64,000 nucleotides of DNA from Bufo bufo (lineage: Eukaryota; Chordata; Amphibia; Anura; Bufonidae), in contig NC_053392.1 in assembly GCF_905171765.1 (NCBI RefSeq), positions 101,916,220-101,980,219 of the forward strand, given 5' to 3'. Below, piece by piece: positions 11,391 through 22,934 of this stretch. The stretch's first letter is position 1. Each line of letters opens with the position of its first letter. The translations under genes were made by a program, and so were the position numbers. The notes under the pieces are model-generated. The model ran no database searches. It saw only the letters and a program-made list of their open reading frames with translations, and was not told the origin of the DNA.

Positions 11391-12956
11391 AATTAAGAAA
11401 AGCATGGCTGTGAAAATGAAAAATTAACTTTTATTTCCAATATAATGTTGCTTTAGCCCAACATTTTTTTATTTTCAGAAGGGCTAACAGGAGATAATGC
11501 ACCCCACAATTTGTTATGCATCTTTTCCGGGATACGGCAACACCATATATGTGGTCCTAAACCGCTGTTTGGGGACATGGCAGCGTTTAGAAGGGAAGGA
11601 GCGACATCAGTATTTTCTAACATGTAATTTGCTGAAATAGTTTTTAGGGGCCATAACATTTTTATTTTTTGTGTGGGGGCTTGTTTTTTGCAGGGCGGGC
11701 TGTAGTTTTTATTGGTATCATTTTGGGGTACGTCTTTTTGATCACTTTTTATAACATTTTCACAGACCTTTTCAGCCATAAAATGAGAACAGATTTTTTT
11801 GCGGATGTCAAGCTGACGTGGCAATGTGAACAAGGCCTAAATGTGATGTGAATAGAGCCTAACAATGTTAAAAAGAAACAAAGCATAAAACGTACATGAC
11901 CAAGGCGACTCTATGAAATATAGCATACAATGACTATAGATGCATACTGCAGATTCTGTGATTTCCAGCTCGTCATTTCCCAATAACAATGTTTCTAAAT
12001 TTACCCCATCTCTCTATAAATGCAGAATAATGAAAATGTGTCTGTAATGAAGATAGTTGATCATTTGATATCTATCTCACGAGCCTCCAATCATGTAATA
12101 GAAATCCAGGAGGGGTTGATTAGAGAAAATCAGTCTGGTCTCACATAAGACAGGCTTCTGGCTGAGTAACCAGTGACAGACATCTGCTATTGTACACGGC
12201 TCCACGTAACATTTTCCAATTTTCCATACGTGACGGTGCACAATTCTAACTTAACATTGGCCTCATTTTCACTTAATATTTGATGTCCTTCTAAGAAAAA
12301 AATGGCACCCTACAGCTTCCCATTCATTACCTACTGATCTTAGCCAGCTAGTGGAGGAAATGGTATTGATAAGTCACATTACAGCTTATCACTTTTTTTA
12401 TTTACAGATTTCCTTTGGTTTAATACTTGTGTACCTCCAGTAAGACTCTTAGCACATGCACCCCAGTGTGGTAATTTGGGTTTACAAATTAAAAAGAAAT
12501 AGCACTTTAAGTTTACTTCTATTACTTAAAGGCTGCACACTACAATCCTATATGTGGGATACAGTAGGAGGAGACTTGAATTACTGTATCCATTTACTGT
12601 CCCCTTGCTCAGAACGAGAGAGTGAGCGATAGCTAAATGTAGTTTCACATTTGCGTTTAACTGATTCGGCAGGCTGTTCCAGCAGAGGAGTAGCCTGCCA
12701 GAGTTCACCGTACCCGGCCTCGCCAGATACTGCCATTCACCGCCGTAACCCTTTGACTATAATGGGATCTAGTCAGTTTCTGGCATGTTTGCCACGTTTC
12801 GGCTTGACAAAAAAATGGTGCTTTAGTTAAATGTAGATGTGAATCTAGCCTAAAACAACTCGAATACCTTGCCCAAAACAGGAAAGTACACACTGCCTGT
12901 GGAGGGAACTACGTAGCTAAAAGTCCTGTGATTACGGCATCATCAGCACTGTACTC
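11391..12956. other. Unassigned; part repeat-like
   Basis: 11391-11860 resembles non-autonomous piggyBac interiors (AACACCATATATGTGGTCC, GGTATCATTTTGGGGTACGT). 11860-12956 shows no exon, long palindrome or known repeat that I recognise. Open frames here are short and lack motifs. Confidence 0.4.
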
Positions 12957-12959
12957 TTA

Positions 12960-13173
12960 GGGTCCATTCACACGTCCGTTGTTTCTTTCAAATCTGTTCC
13001 ATTTTTTGCGGAACAGATCTGGACCCATTCATTTTCAATGGGTCCTGAAAAAAAAATCAGACATTGAGCTGTCCGATTTTTTTTCAGGACCCATTGAAAA
13101 TGAATAGGTCCAGATCTGTTCCGCAAAAAACGGAACAGATCAGGAAAGAAACAACGGACGTGTGAATGGACCC
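12960..13173. repeat. PIF/Harbinger-like palindromic MITE
   Basis: TTA is at 12957-12959 and 13174-13176. The 214-bp body is an almost perfect palindrome, from GGGTCCATTCACACGTCCGT to its complement, with a centre near 13066. Confidence 0.9.
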
Positions 13174-13248
13174 TTACCCACATCAGCTGTTCAGCATTGT
13201 GAGCTTTGAGAACAGAATAGCAATGACCAGCACACAATAAGAAACTAT

Positions 13249-13425
13249 GGGTCTCATTTATCAAAACTGTCTAACAGGAAAATGGTCTTAGTTGTCCATA
13301 GCAACCAATCAGAGCTCACCTTTCATTTTTTTAAAGTGTTTCTGAAATAATGGAAGGTGAGCTCTGATGGGTAGCTATTGACAAAATGCAAGTTTTTCTC
13401 TTAGACAATTTTGATAAATGAGATG
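13249..13425. repeat. Palindromic MITE (CTCATTTATCAAAACTGTCT ends)
   Basis: The arms GGTCTCATTTATCAAAA and TTTTGATAAATGAGATGC are inverse. The interior carries ATAGCAACCAATCAGAGCTC and its partner TGAGCTCTGATGGG. A similar short element is common in frog genomes as I recall. Target duplication not resolved. Confidence 0.7.
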
Positions 13426-13653
13426 CTATAGATTTTATTTTACTCCAAGCACACACTTTTTTATGCTTGGCTATATTTCAACATACACTACTCACAAAAA
13501 GTCAGGGATATTTGGCTTGTGGGAAAAATTTTAGGATGAACCTAAAATGCACTCTTTACAGGTGAACTTAATGTGACCTTTTCTAAACTTTTGAATGCAC
13601 ATGTCCAACTCTTCAGTGTTTCAGTACTTTTTACACAACTTGTTGTTCTCTAA

Positions 13654-14173
13654 GGCTACTTTCACACTAGCGTTGTTTGAATCCGGCGTTCAATTCAGTG
13701 TCCTGAACTGCCCACCGGATCCGGAAAAACGTGTGAAAACTGATTACATTTGAATCCTGATCAGGATTTTGATCACAATGAAAAAATGCATTGGAAAAAA
13801 CAGAGCCGCTATTTATGGACGTTAACTTTTTTTTTCACATTTTTTGGGTTTAACATGCAATAGCTGGATCCGGTTTGACAGAACACACGGCGCCGGATCC
13901 GGCGTTAATGCAAGTCAATGGGAAAAAGGCCGGATCCGGCGTTCAGTCAAAGTGTTCCGGATTTTTGGCCAGAGGTAAAAATACAGCATGCTACGGTTTT
14001 CTGAAAAGCCTGATCAGTCAAAAAGACTGAACTGAAGACCTCCTGATGCATCCTGAACGGATTGCTCTCCATTCAGAATGCATGGGGATAAAACTGATCA
14101 GTTCTTTTCCGGATTTGAGCCCCTAGGACGGAACTCGGCGCCGGAAAAGAAAAACGCTAGTGTGAAAGTACCC
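13654..14173. repeat. PIF/Harbinger-like MITE nested in Tc1 copy C
   Basis: TAA is at 13651-13653 and 14174-14176. The ends are GGCTACTTTCACACTAGCG and CGCTAGTGTGAAAGTACCC. The interior is rich in CCGGATCCGGCGTT motifs and their complements. It interrupts the left arm of the surrounding Tc1 element. Confidence 0.85.
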
Positions 14174-14301
14174 TAACAAGGAGCTTAACGACACAATTCA
14201 TAACAGGTGTTTGATCCATAAATAGCCCAATAAATTTCCTAGCTGAATAAGAATTGGTATTTAAACAGTCCTCCTCATCATGCTGTTCACATTTTTAAAT
14301 C

Positions 14302-15254
14302 ATGAGACCAAGACGACACCTAACAATTGATCAACAATACCTCGCCATTTGCAAAGCTTCAAGCAGGATGTTCTCAGACAGAAGTGGCCACTGAGCTTAG
14401 AGTGTCACAGAGTGTCATCAGCAGGTTGCAACAGAGAGACTGGAAGAGTCACAGAAAGGCATAGAAGTGTACGTCCTTTGGCCACATCCCACACTGATGA
14501 CCGCTTAATTGTGAATAAAGCCCTGCGGAACCGGATGATGAATGCCACGCAACTCCAGGCACATTTAAAGGAGGTGAGAGGCACCAAAGTGTCATGTTGG
14601 ACCATTCCAAACTGTTTATATCAGCATGGTCTGCGTGCTAGACGATCTGGGAGCATCTACGCTGGACGAGGGAACAATAGGCCTCAGTGCTGTTCAATAA
14701 TGAAAGTCGATTTACACTGAGCAGAAATGATGGCCTCCAACAATGTTGGAGACGTCTAGGAAAGCGCTATGCATCAGCCACTGTTGTCACCAGACGAGCC
14801 TTTGGTGGTGGTGGTGGTGTTACAGTGTGGGCAGGTGTGTCTAGTCAATACAGAACTGCCCTACACTTTGTGAATGGTACAGTGACAAGCCCATACTACT
14901 TGAATAGCATCATTAACCCAGTCATTGTGCCTCTGCATGAACAACACAGCCCTAATTTTATCTTTATGGACGACAATGCGCCAGCTCATCGAGGTCGCAT
15001 CATTAGGAAACGGCTGCTGGAGACTGGGGTACCTCAAATGGAGTGGCCTGCACTTTCTCCAGACCTGAATCCCATTGAAAACCTATGAGATCAGTCGCCG
15101 TGTTGAGGCTTGTAACTCTGTACCCCAGAACCTCAATGACCTGAGGGACGCTCTTCAAGAAGAGTGGGATGACATGCCTCATCAGACAATAAGTCGTCTT
15201 GTGAACAGCATGAGACGTCATTGTCAAGCTGTAATTGAACTCAAGGCAACATGA
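14302..15254 (+). pseudogene. Tc1-like transposase, frameshifted and active-site mutated
   Basis: From ATG at 14302 the frames give an N-terminal DNA-binding region (MRPRRHLTIDQQY), then RNRMMNATQLQAHLKEVRG, then the DDE domain. The usual block with the first catalytic Asp (family TDESRF) reads NNESRF here, so that Asp is replaced by Asn. The second block IFMDDNAPAHR and the third SPDLNPIEN are kept. Frame changes near 14370 and 14690, and a stop right after PIENL (near 15087), separate the pieces. In intact members the protein cuts and joins at the TIRs. This copy cannot. Confidence 0.85.
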
Positions 15255-15290
15255 CAAGTTATTGAGACATTGACATTTTTTGTGGGGGTA

Positions 15291-16219
15291 TAACCAACAC
15301 TATTAGTTTTGGTTTCAATACATTTTTTGAGATGCATGCTTCTACTTAAATGTACTACTTTCATGATATAATATGACTGTGTACAGACCATGTGTTCTAA
15401 AACGACCTCCATTTTCACTAACGGAGCCTATAAGGGAATGTTGAGACAAGGCAACCACTTATAATTCACTTACTTCAAAATGGGAATTCTGCATTTCATC
15501 CACTGTGTTTCTTTGACCGCAAGTGATTAGCACAGAACTTGTGGGTTTGAAATATATGAATGATGTTCTCATCACATCTATATTATTGACAATACACAGG
15601 AGATACTGTATATGAGCATAGAAAGATTCAAGAGCTAGAAATTAATCCCTGGAGCACATGATATAAAAGTCACTCATAAATCTCAAACCATAGATTTATC
15701 CAAAAATAACACCAAAAATGCATTGTCTGTGTTTAGTTAGGTGTGAATTGTTGACTGTAGAAATTAATTTAAGGAGTGTAAAGTGCGGAAGTTCAGTACA
15801 CGTATCAAACAATCTGAAATAATTTGATCTCTTATTAGACTGACAGATGCTAGATGGGTGGCCAGAATTTTATTTTATTTTATGAAAACTTACAAGCAAT
15901 TACACCCTCTGCTGGTCTTCTCCAGCAGAATGGTATGTGGTTTACAGATGTGGATGTTTAAAGAGCAGCTGTCACCGCTCCTGACATGTCGGTTTTAGCA
16001 GCTACTTGCATTTCCCATGTAATAACAATCCTGGAGCATGTATTCTCATGATCCCATGTTATGCCATTCCTCTATTATTCCTTTTTGAAGTTTATGAATG
16101 GTCAGTATTCTGCAATAGAGGTCCATGAGGGGGTAACCAGTTGGGGGTGCAGTAGACTGGAAAGACTGCATCTAGTTTTGCTTTATGAAGTAACCAGATT
16201 TAATTTTGGATCCAGCATC
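15291..16219. other. Mostly unassigned; half MITE near the end
   Basis: 15291-15957 shows no recognised feature. 15959-16160 looks like one arm of a TTAA MITE (TTAAAGAGCAGCTGTCACC) related to part of 26671-26985. No exon seen. Confidence 0.4.
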
Positions 16220-16227
16220 ATTTAAAG

Positions 16228-16374
16228 CAGGGATGCTCAACCTGCGGCCCTCCAGCTGTTGTAAAACTACAACTCCCACCATGCCCTGCTGTAGACCGAT
16301 AGCTGTAGGCTGTCCGGGCATGCTGAGAGTTGTAGTTTTGCAACAGCTGGAGGGCCGCAGGTTGAGCATCCCTG
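16228..16374. repeat. hAT-type MITE with exact 8-bp target duplication
   Basis: ATTTAAAG occurs at 16220-16227 and 16375-16382. The ends CAGGGATGCTCAACC and GGTTGAGCATCCCTG are perfect inverses. The arms CCTCCAGCTGTTGTAAAACT pair across a short centre. The 8-bp duplication and CAGGG ends place it with hAT elements. The inner arms carry CTACAACTCCCACCATGCCC and, inverted, CTACAACTCTCAGCATGCCC. Confidence 0.92.
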
Positions 16375-16423
16375 ATTTAAAGAATCTCATCATTTTCCTA
16401 CTTGGGTCAAAATCCATGTGGTA

Positions 16424-17365
16424 ATTAAAGGGAATCTGTCAGCTCCGAAACACACCCAAACTAGCATAAGCGGTTTACAGTATAAGTGGTGCCGAGTCCA
16501 GTTATGTAATTTTTATCTCTCTACGCACTTGAATTCCAATGTTGTGCTCCGACAAACCACCTGAGCTCATGCACATAAGGGTTCATCCACATGACCGTAC
16601 TGGTTCAGTGCCCGTGCTGCGGACTGCAAAACAGCAGAACTGTTGCTTTAGACACGTCTGGTAGCCCCCTGGTTCATTTTGGCAGTGAGCTTCTCTACTG
16701 TAGTGTGTCAGTCTGCCCTCAAATACCTTCGTAGCTAATGTTCACCTCTCACATCAGTGGCACGTGCCGCTCCACAGTTCCCATGTTGCTTATTCACAAT
16801 GGTGCCATTAGTCCACTCATGGTGCACTTTTACCACAGCAACACATAAACCGTTCACAAACGGCACAGGTTCAGAAATACTTTAACCCTTTGCCCAAAAG
16901 CCAATAATCATCCATTTTTGGAAGTAAAATAAATCGCCTCTTTTACCCATGGCAGCCAAGAGGGATATGTGTGCAGACAGCCTATCACACACCTTATATA
17001 CCCTCCAAGCCACCTCAGCACACGGGACTTCCTTCATAAGCCACAGGCTGCCAACGTTGAAAGTAGTAGGAGGTGGCCATAATAATGTGACCCGACTGTG
17101 AATCCGGCCTTCTCATCCAACTTCAGTGTCTGACCTCACATATGCTCTTCTTGATAAATGGGCCAACCTTGCCAAAGAGACATTCCCATTCTTGTAGAAA
17201 TCCTTTCTAGAAGGGTGGAAGCTGTTTTAGCTGCAAATGTGGGATTAACTCCCTATTACTTCCTATGGGTTTATAATGCGATGTCATTAAAGCTCCTATA
17301 GGTGTAATGTGTATGTGTCCTGATACATTAGCCAAGAGTCTGTCATTTCCTTCCAATACCAATAA
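16424..17365. other. Partial MITEs and unassigned sequence
   Basis: 16426-16565 is one arm of a TTAA MITE (TTAAAGGGAATCTGTCAGC). 16578-16640 is part of a Harbinger-like MITE (GGGTTCATCCACATGACCG). The remainder to 17362 is unassigned. No exon recognised. Confidence 0.4.
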
Positions 17366-17581
17366 GGCTAGGGCTACACGGCGACACTTGTCACAGCCAG
17401 GATGGCTGAGTAGCGGTGATCCCATAGAAATGAATGGGATCGCTGCGGTAGTCGCAAGAAATCCTGCTGTGTTGGATTTCTTGCCACTGCTGTGGAGATC
17501 ACATTCATTTCTATAGGATCATTGCTACTCAGCTATCCTGGCCACGACAGCTGTCACGGGGCCAGTGTCACCATGTAGCCC
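17366..17581. repeat. PIF/Harbinger-like MITE
   Basis: TAA is at 17363-17365 and 17582-17584. The ends are GGCTAGGGCTACACGGCGAC and GTGTCACCATGTAGCCC. The interior pairs through ATAGAAATGAATGGGATCGC and its partner. Confidence 0.8.
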
Positions 17582-17909
17582 TAATCTAAATCTTTGGACG
17601 TCTTCAAAAAACATCTATCACGTCAGTCAATTCCATGGGACGTAAGAGCATAAGTCCACAAACCAGTGAGAACTATTCCAAAAAGATGTTAATATATTTA
17701 AAAATGCTATTACTAATACATAACACCAATATCCTTGTGCTATTTTTCACAATGCCCATTTGTATATTTATGCCATAACTTAATATAAAATAAAGCGTTG
17801 ATATCATTTTCTTTTTTAACTATAGTGCAAAAAAAATAATCTAAAATATGATACGCCTAGAAACAAAAAATTACATTCTTGGATTGGGCTCCCTTGGCAT
17901 GCCTCGATT

Positions 17910-18219
17910 TTAAAGGGGTTGTCCCACGAAAAATATTTTACAGTTTTCAAACCAGCACCTGGATCTAAATTCTTTTGTAATTGCATGTAATCTAACATTT
18001 TGTATAGCTACTGAGTTATACAATAAAATGTATCTGTATAGCGCCACCTGCTCTTAGTTCTTTTTCTTATTTCTTTGACCTTCTCACTGAGATGGCCGCA
18101 CATGCTCTGGACCCATGTGAGGTAGAGGGCTGGTTCTAGCTTTGTTAGAAAGAGACCGTCATGTCTTATATGATGTCTGATTTTCATTTTTTACATTATT
18201 CATGGGATAACCCCTTTAA
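17910..18219. repeat. TTAA MITE (AGGGGTTGTCCCA ends)
   Basis: TTAA is at 17910-17913 and 18216-18219. The ends are AAGGGGTTGTCCCACGAAAA and CATGGGATAACCCCTT. A diverged, inverted copy with a longer centre lies at 40916-41345 (shared GCAGGTGGCGCTATACAGAT). Confidence 0.85.
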
Positions 18220-20340
18220 GATACTAATGAGTGCCGTGACGCCAAATTTCTCTCCGCTAAGTGCCTGGAAATTGTCCGGGCATAGACAGGGGTGTAATGA
18301 AGGTGCCACCTATGTCTGAATGGTGGACAGCAAACTGTGGGAGCTGCTCGTGCTCGTCAGTGGATCAAATGGTCCCCCGCCCCTACTGGTGGTCTGGGTT
18401 GTCTGGAGCCTGTTTTGCCACGTGTGAGTGCCCTAACGTATCAAGTGCTTCCTAACTAGGTCGGAACGGCCTAGCTGGCGGGCAATTCGTCAAGATGACC
18501 ATCTTGCTTCTCTATGTCCACTGATGTGCCCCCTCTAAAGCTCTTGAGCATTGCAGAGGCATGTCTGGCAGTCACCAATCTTTCACCAAGAACATTTTTA
18601 TAGGACAGTGGGGGAAGCCCTTTAACACCTCCTTGTGGCAAGACCCACTGTCTAATCAAGTTTTGCAGCAATCTGAAATTTCTGGGTGCGTTATTTATTT
18701 TAATTTCGTCAATACAGACCTTCTCGGGATCCATATGAGTGTTTTTGAAGTCAACAACATCCCAAGTAGGGTTGCATCGGGTATCAAAATCTCGATACTT
18801 TTTCAGTACTTTGATACCTGGTTCAATATGATACCAGGATTGGCACTTGAAAATAGTTTGATATTTTTATTAAGTCAGATATGGACACCATTTTTTTTAA
18901 ATGATTTTTAATGTAAAATTGGGAAAAGGGGGATTGATTTGGTTTTTAATATTTTTTTTTTTTTGTTACTGTAATTTTCTGATCGCCGTACTATCGACTG
19001 TACCAGTCTGTGGCTGAGCTGTGCCTTAGACACAGCTTCATAAGCAGTTGTCTTCACAAAGCCCCAGACTGTCATAGCAACAAATTGGACCCCAACGTTT
19101 CACCATTTCGCCATCTAATTTTTGTAATTTTTTTACATTAATCATGGCATAACCACTTTAATAGTAACCAGCAGAACTGCCAAAGGCTGAAATGTTAAAC
19201 TACTGCTACCAATGGTATAAGCGATCACATGATCACATGTTCAAGTCCCCGAAGGAGATGAATTTTTTTTTTTAATAAATGTAATTGTTATCGCCACATC
19301 TGAAAATATCTAAACTATTAAAATAAAAATTATTTATCCTGGGCAGTGAACACCATAATGGAAAAAAAAAAAGCTAAATGCCAGATTTACAGTTTTTTGT
19401 TGTTGTCTTGCACCCCCCTAAAAATGTAATAAAAAATATATCAAATGGTACTAATAAAATATACAGCTTGCTGATGCAATTTTTTTTTTAAATGCTACTA
19501 TATATTTCTTTATCATGCTTTACTACAAAAAAAAAAAAAAAGGTATAGAAATTTAGAATAGCCATATTTGTACTAACTCGTAGAATAAACGCTTTAGAAA
19601 AATAAAACCCAAAAAATCCATGTCGGAATTTCATTTTTCTTTCACCTCACAAATCATTTTTCTCCCATTTTCAATTCAAGATATGGTAAATTAAACGGTG
19701 CCATTAAAAAAATGCAACTCTCATACTGCTACGTTAATCGAAAAGTAAAAAAGTTGGCCTGATCTTTAAGGGGTTAAAGAAATATCAGATTTGATTCTTC
19801 CAATTTTATCCACCAAGTCCTGTTCAGTGTCGCACGTTTCCTCCACCGTGGGCAGTGTCAGCCTGGGAGAGCCCTCTAACAATATTTCCCTTGAGACATT
19901 TATTAAAACTCCTTATGCCAGTTTTGGTGTAAAAAATAATGTCACATGCGACTTTTTAAATGCCTGTGCGCCTCAAGCTGTGTTTATGTGCCACCCTCGA
20001 CCCAGGGGAGTGGCAGAAAAGTGTGAGGGAGTGGTGCACGTGCTGCCATTACCCCGGTAAATTCACTAACATTTGCCCCAGTGCTCCTCATCATAAATTA
20101 GGCGGGGACTATTAAAGACACCGGAATTTGTTAAATGACCCCCATTATCCTGATTGACCAATGCATAGTCAATGGGAATCCCAGGCTCCACTTTCACCAT
20201 AGACAGCAGCAACACACTAGCCAAACCCCTGGTACCTGACCATTTACTGAACTCTTTGGACTCCATGCACAAACCACTTGCTATGTGGACCAGGTGCCCC
20301 ACAGCAGAGAAACACTCGAGACACGAATGTCCAGGCTCTC
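18220..20340. other. Unassigned; remnants only
   Basis: A minus-strand open frame of 87 residues (18471-18734) contains RNFRLLQNLIRQW and PLSYKNVLGERLV. It is not securely recognised and may be a retroelement scrap. Around 18770-18850 is a sequence of the ATCGATACTTTTTCAGTACT type, resembling a dispersed TIR element. A TTAA end (CTTTAAGGGGTTAA) at 19764-19777 looks like the terminus of another piggyBac-like element whose start I could not find. Confidence 0.35.
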
Positions 20341-20343
20341 TAA

Positions 20344-20614
20344 GGGCTCATTCAGACGGCCGTATGCTGTCCGCAAAAATGCAGATCCGTTTTTTTGCGG
20401 ACAGTTCACCATGGATTGCATTCAGTTTTTTTGCTGATCCATAGACTTCAATAGGGCCATGTCCTGATTTTCACTGACAAGTATAGGACATGTTTCATTT
20501 TTTTGCTGAGCCGTGCAATGGAAGAAAAGGGCCCCATAGAAGTGAATAGGACAGCATCTAATCCGCAAAAAAAAACGGATCCGCATTTTTGCAGACAGCC
20601 GTCTGAATGAGCCC
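20344..20614. repeat. PIF/Harbinger-like MITE
   Basis: TAA is at 20341-20343 and 20615-20617. The ends GGGCTCATTCAGACGGC and GCCGTCTGAATGAGCCC are inverse. The interior has GCAGATCCGTTTTTTTGCGG and its complement. Confidence 0.9.
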
Positions 20615-20827
20615 TAAGGAGCAGCGTCAGCTACAGGCAGAGGTCCACTCCAGAAGATGTCAGGCAGCAGCAGGACTTGCTTCCATTTCATATGCTCTTC
20701 CTCCTGAGCCCCAAGTTTGAGATAGAGTGATATAAAGCATTCTTCATCAGAGAGGTCACCATGCTGTATGGACATGCAGTAGTAAACAACACGAACATAA
20801 AAGTACAATGTATTTTTAAAAAAAAAA

Positions 20828-20885
20828 GGCATGATGGGAGTTGTAGTTTTACAACAGCTGGAGGACCGCAGGTTGAGCATGTCTG
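20828..20885. repeat. Half copy of the hAT-type MITE
   Basis: Only one arm is present (GGGAGTTGTAGTTTTACAAC followed by AGCTGGAGGACCGCAGG and TTGAGCATGTCTG), preceded by an A-run. It is truncated relative to 16228-16374. Confidence 0.7.
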
Positions 20886-20926
20886 TTCTAGAATAACATT
20901 CACTAAAACAGACACTCAGGCCCTCT

Positions 20927-21309
20927 TTAAAAGGTTATTCCAGTTATATTGTTATTCCCTGTCCATGGTATAGGTGATAACTATTAGATCAGTGGGGATC
21001 CTACCTACTGAAACCCCCCCCGATCTTGAGAAAGGGGGCCCCGAACTCCGTGGAACCCCCCAAAATGGACAGAGCAGCTGGTCGGGCATGTGTTCAGCCT
21101 CTCAATTTATTTCTATGGAAGTTCCTGGAGACGGTCAAGTACAGTAGAAATGAATGGAGCGGCTGTACACATGCCCAACCAGCCACTCCATTCAGGTTGG
21201 CGGGCTTCACAGGGTACCGGGATCGGTGGGTAGGATCCCCACTGATCTAATACTTATCTCTAATCCTGTAGATAGGGGATAACTTAATATAACGGGAATA
21301 CCCCTTTAA
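20927..21309. repeat. TTAA MITE, left of a back-to-back pair
   Basis: TTAA is at 20927-20930 and 21306-21309. The arms AGGTTATTCCAGTTATATTG and TTAATATAACGGGAATACCCC pair, with internal TTAGATCAGTGGGGATCC and its complement. The right-hand TTAA is also the left TTAA of the next element. Confidence 0.85.
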
Positions 21310-21776
21310 AGGGAACCTGTCATGTGGATATTTGATTATAATCTAACTAATTATATACAATCATTAACTACTAAAAAGTACCTTAGATGTATTCACTTAC
21401 TGGTGTGACAGATGGCTACCTCATAATATAGATACAAAGATGCCGCATGCTGCATGCTAATGAGCTGATTCGAGTCCAGCGTGATGTCATTGAGTCCAGC
21501 GTTTATTTAATTAACAGCTATAGCCACTCCCCTGCCCACCTGCTGCTGATTCATATGGAAAATAACTGTCATTCAGCAGCAGGTGGGCGGGGAGAGTCAG
21601 GAGCTCATGAATATTCATGACTCATCATTATTAGCTGGAGCTTTTCAATACAAGATGTTGGCAGATTGACTGGGTCAATTAAAGAAAGTGACCCAGCATT
21701 GTGCTAAGAGAATCAGTCACTTATTTATGTTGCCCTTAGTTAGGACACCATAAAACTGGTGACAGGTTCCCTTTAA
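21306..21776. repeat. TTAA MITE, right of a back-to-back pair
   Basis: TTAA is at 21306-21309 (shared) and 21773-21776. The ends AGGGAACCTGTCATG and TGACAGGTTCCCT are inverse. The interior differs from the 4429 family although the ends are alike. It includes the inner palindrome around CAGCAGGTGG and CCACCTGCTG. Confidence 0.82.
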
Positions 21777-22423
21777 GTCCTGTAGTTTCTGCTTTAATTA
21801 CATTCCTTTTGTTTTCATGTATCTTGGGCCGTATCAATGAGATATTACGGTGGGGGGGGGGGGGGGGGGGGTCGTTCACACTCATGGTTGTTTTAATGCC
21901 TATGGTAGTTTTGACTAAATAGTTACCTGGGTAGCAGTTGATAATATTTTTGTCATTTAATACAACAACCCTCATTTTCCAGACATGTGAAGCTGGGCTG
22001 GCTGTACACATTAGATAGAAGTTGATTGAACAAACAATTATTTGGTGAACGTTTGTCATTCCCATATCCCTCCATATTGGTCCTGCCATACATGTTCAGT
22101 GATACCGGCCGATGGACAAAAGATCTTTCTGGGAACTTTCTTTCAAAGAAATCATTCATGAACAATCTTTCTTAGAACAAAAGATTATCCGACTATCAAA
22201 GGAAAATATTCATCGCGGCTGAGTTCTCTTCAGACGATAATGGTCTGTTAAAATGATTGTCCATTGTTACAAATAAACGTTTGTTTTAGTTGAAATCGTC
22301 CATTTTGATCAACGAGCATAATGAGTATGGCCGCCTTAAGACCTGATCATTGTTTGGTGAAAGACTTTCATAACCCATTTTTGTTAAATCCTATGAATAA
22401 AAAAACTTTCTCCTCATTTTTTG
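21777..22423. other. Unassigned, with a G-run
   Basis: There is an uninterrupted run of G at about 21852-21871. No exon, long palindrome or TE motif recognised elsewhere in this stretch. Confidence 0.5.
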
Positions 22424-22886
22424 TTAAAGGGCTTCTGTCACCCCACTAAACAGTTTTTTTTTTTTTTTTTTTGTGTACTTATAATCCCTATCAAGCGATA
22501 TTGCTATACCTTATGTTATTAATAATTTTCGTTCAGTAGATTTTGCAAAAAACTTACTTTTTATAATATGCTAATTACCTTTCTACCAGCAAGTAGGGCG
22601 TCTACTTGCTGGTACCAGCCGCTGAAAACCGCCCCCTCCTCTTGTTGATCGCGGCTGGCCCTGTCAATCAACAAGAGGAGGGGGCGGTTTTCTGTGGCTG
22701 CTACCAGCAAGTAGACTCCCTACTTGCTGGTAGAAAGGTAATTAGCATATCTTAAAAGTAAGTTTTTTGCAAAATCTATTGAACGAAAATTATTAATAAC
22801 ATACGGTATAGCAATATGGCTGGATAGGGATTATAAGTACAAAAAAAATAAAAATTCAGTTTAGTGGGGTGACAGAAGCCCTTTAA
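22424..22886. repeat. TTAA MITE (AGGGCTTCTGTCACCCC ends)
   Basis: TTAA is at 22424-22427 and 22883-22886. The ends AGGGCTTCTGTCACCCCAC and complement are perfect. The arms pair through AGTAAGTTTTTTGCAAAATC and CCTACTTGCTGGTA up to the loop near 22650, where CCGCCCCCTCCTCTTGTTGA pairs with its complement. Confidence 0.92.
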
Positions 22887-22934
22887 ACCCTTTGAGAAAC
22901 TTTTGACTCCCTAAAATACAATTTCATTGCCACA

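Larger units (their letters stand above)
13486..15290 (+). mobile_element. Tc1-like transposon (copy C), dead
   Basis: The left end CACTACTCACAAAAAGTCAG follows TA at 13484-13485. The right end is degenerate (TTTTTTGTGGGGGTATA near 15274-15291). Removing the nested MITE (13654-14173) leaves about 1.3 kb, normal for a Tc1 element. It holds a broken transposase (14302-15254). Confidence 0.7.

Noticed and set aside
18471..18734. Possible Penelope-like or other retroelement protein (PLSYKNVLGERLV)
   Set aside because: Similarity is a weak impression from a single short motif. Left unassigned.
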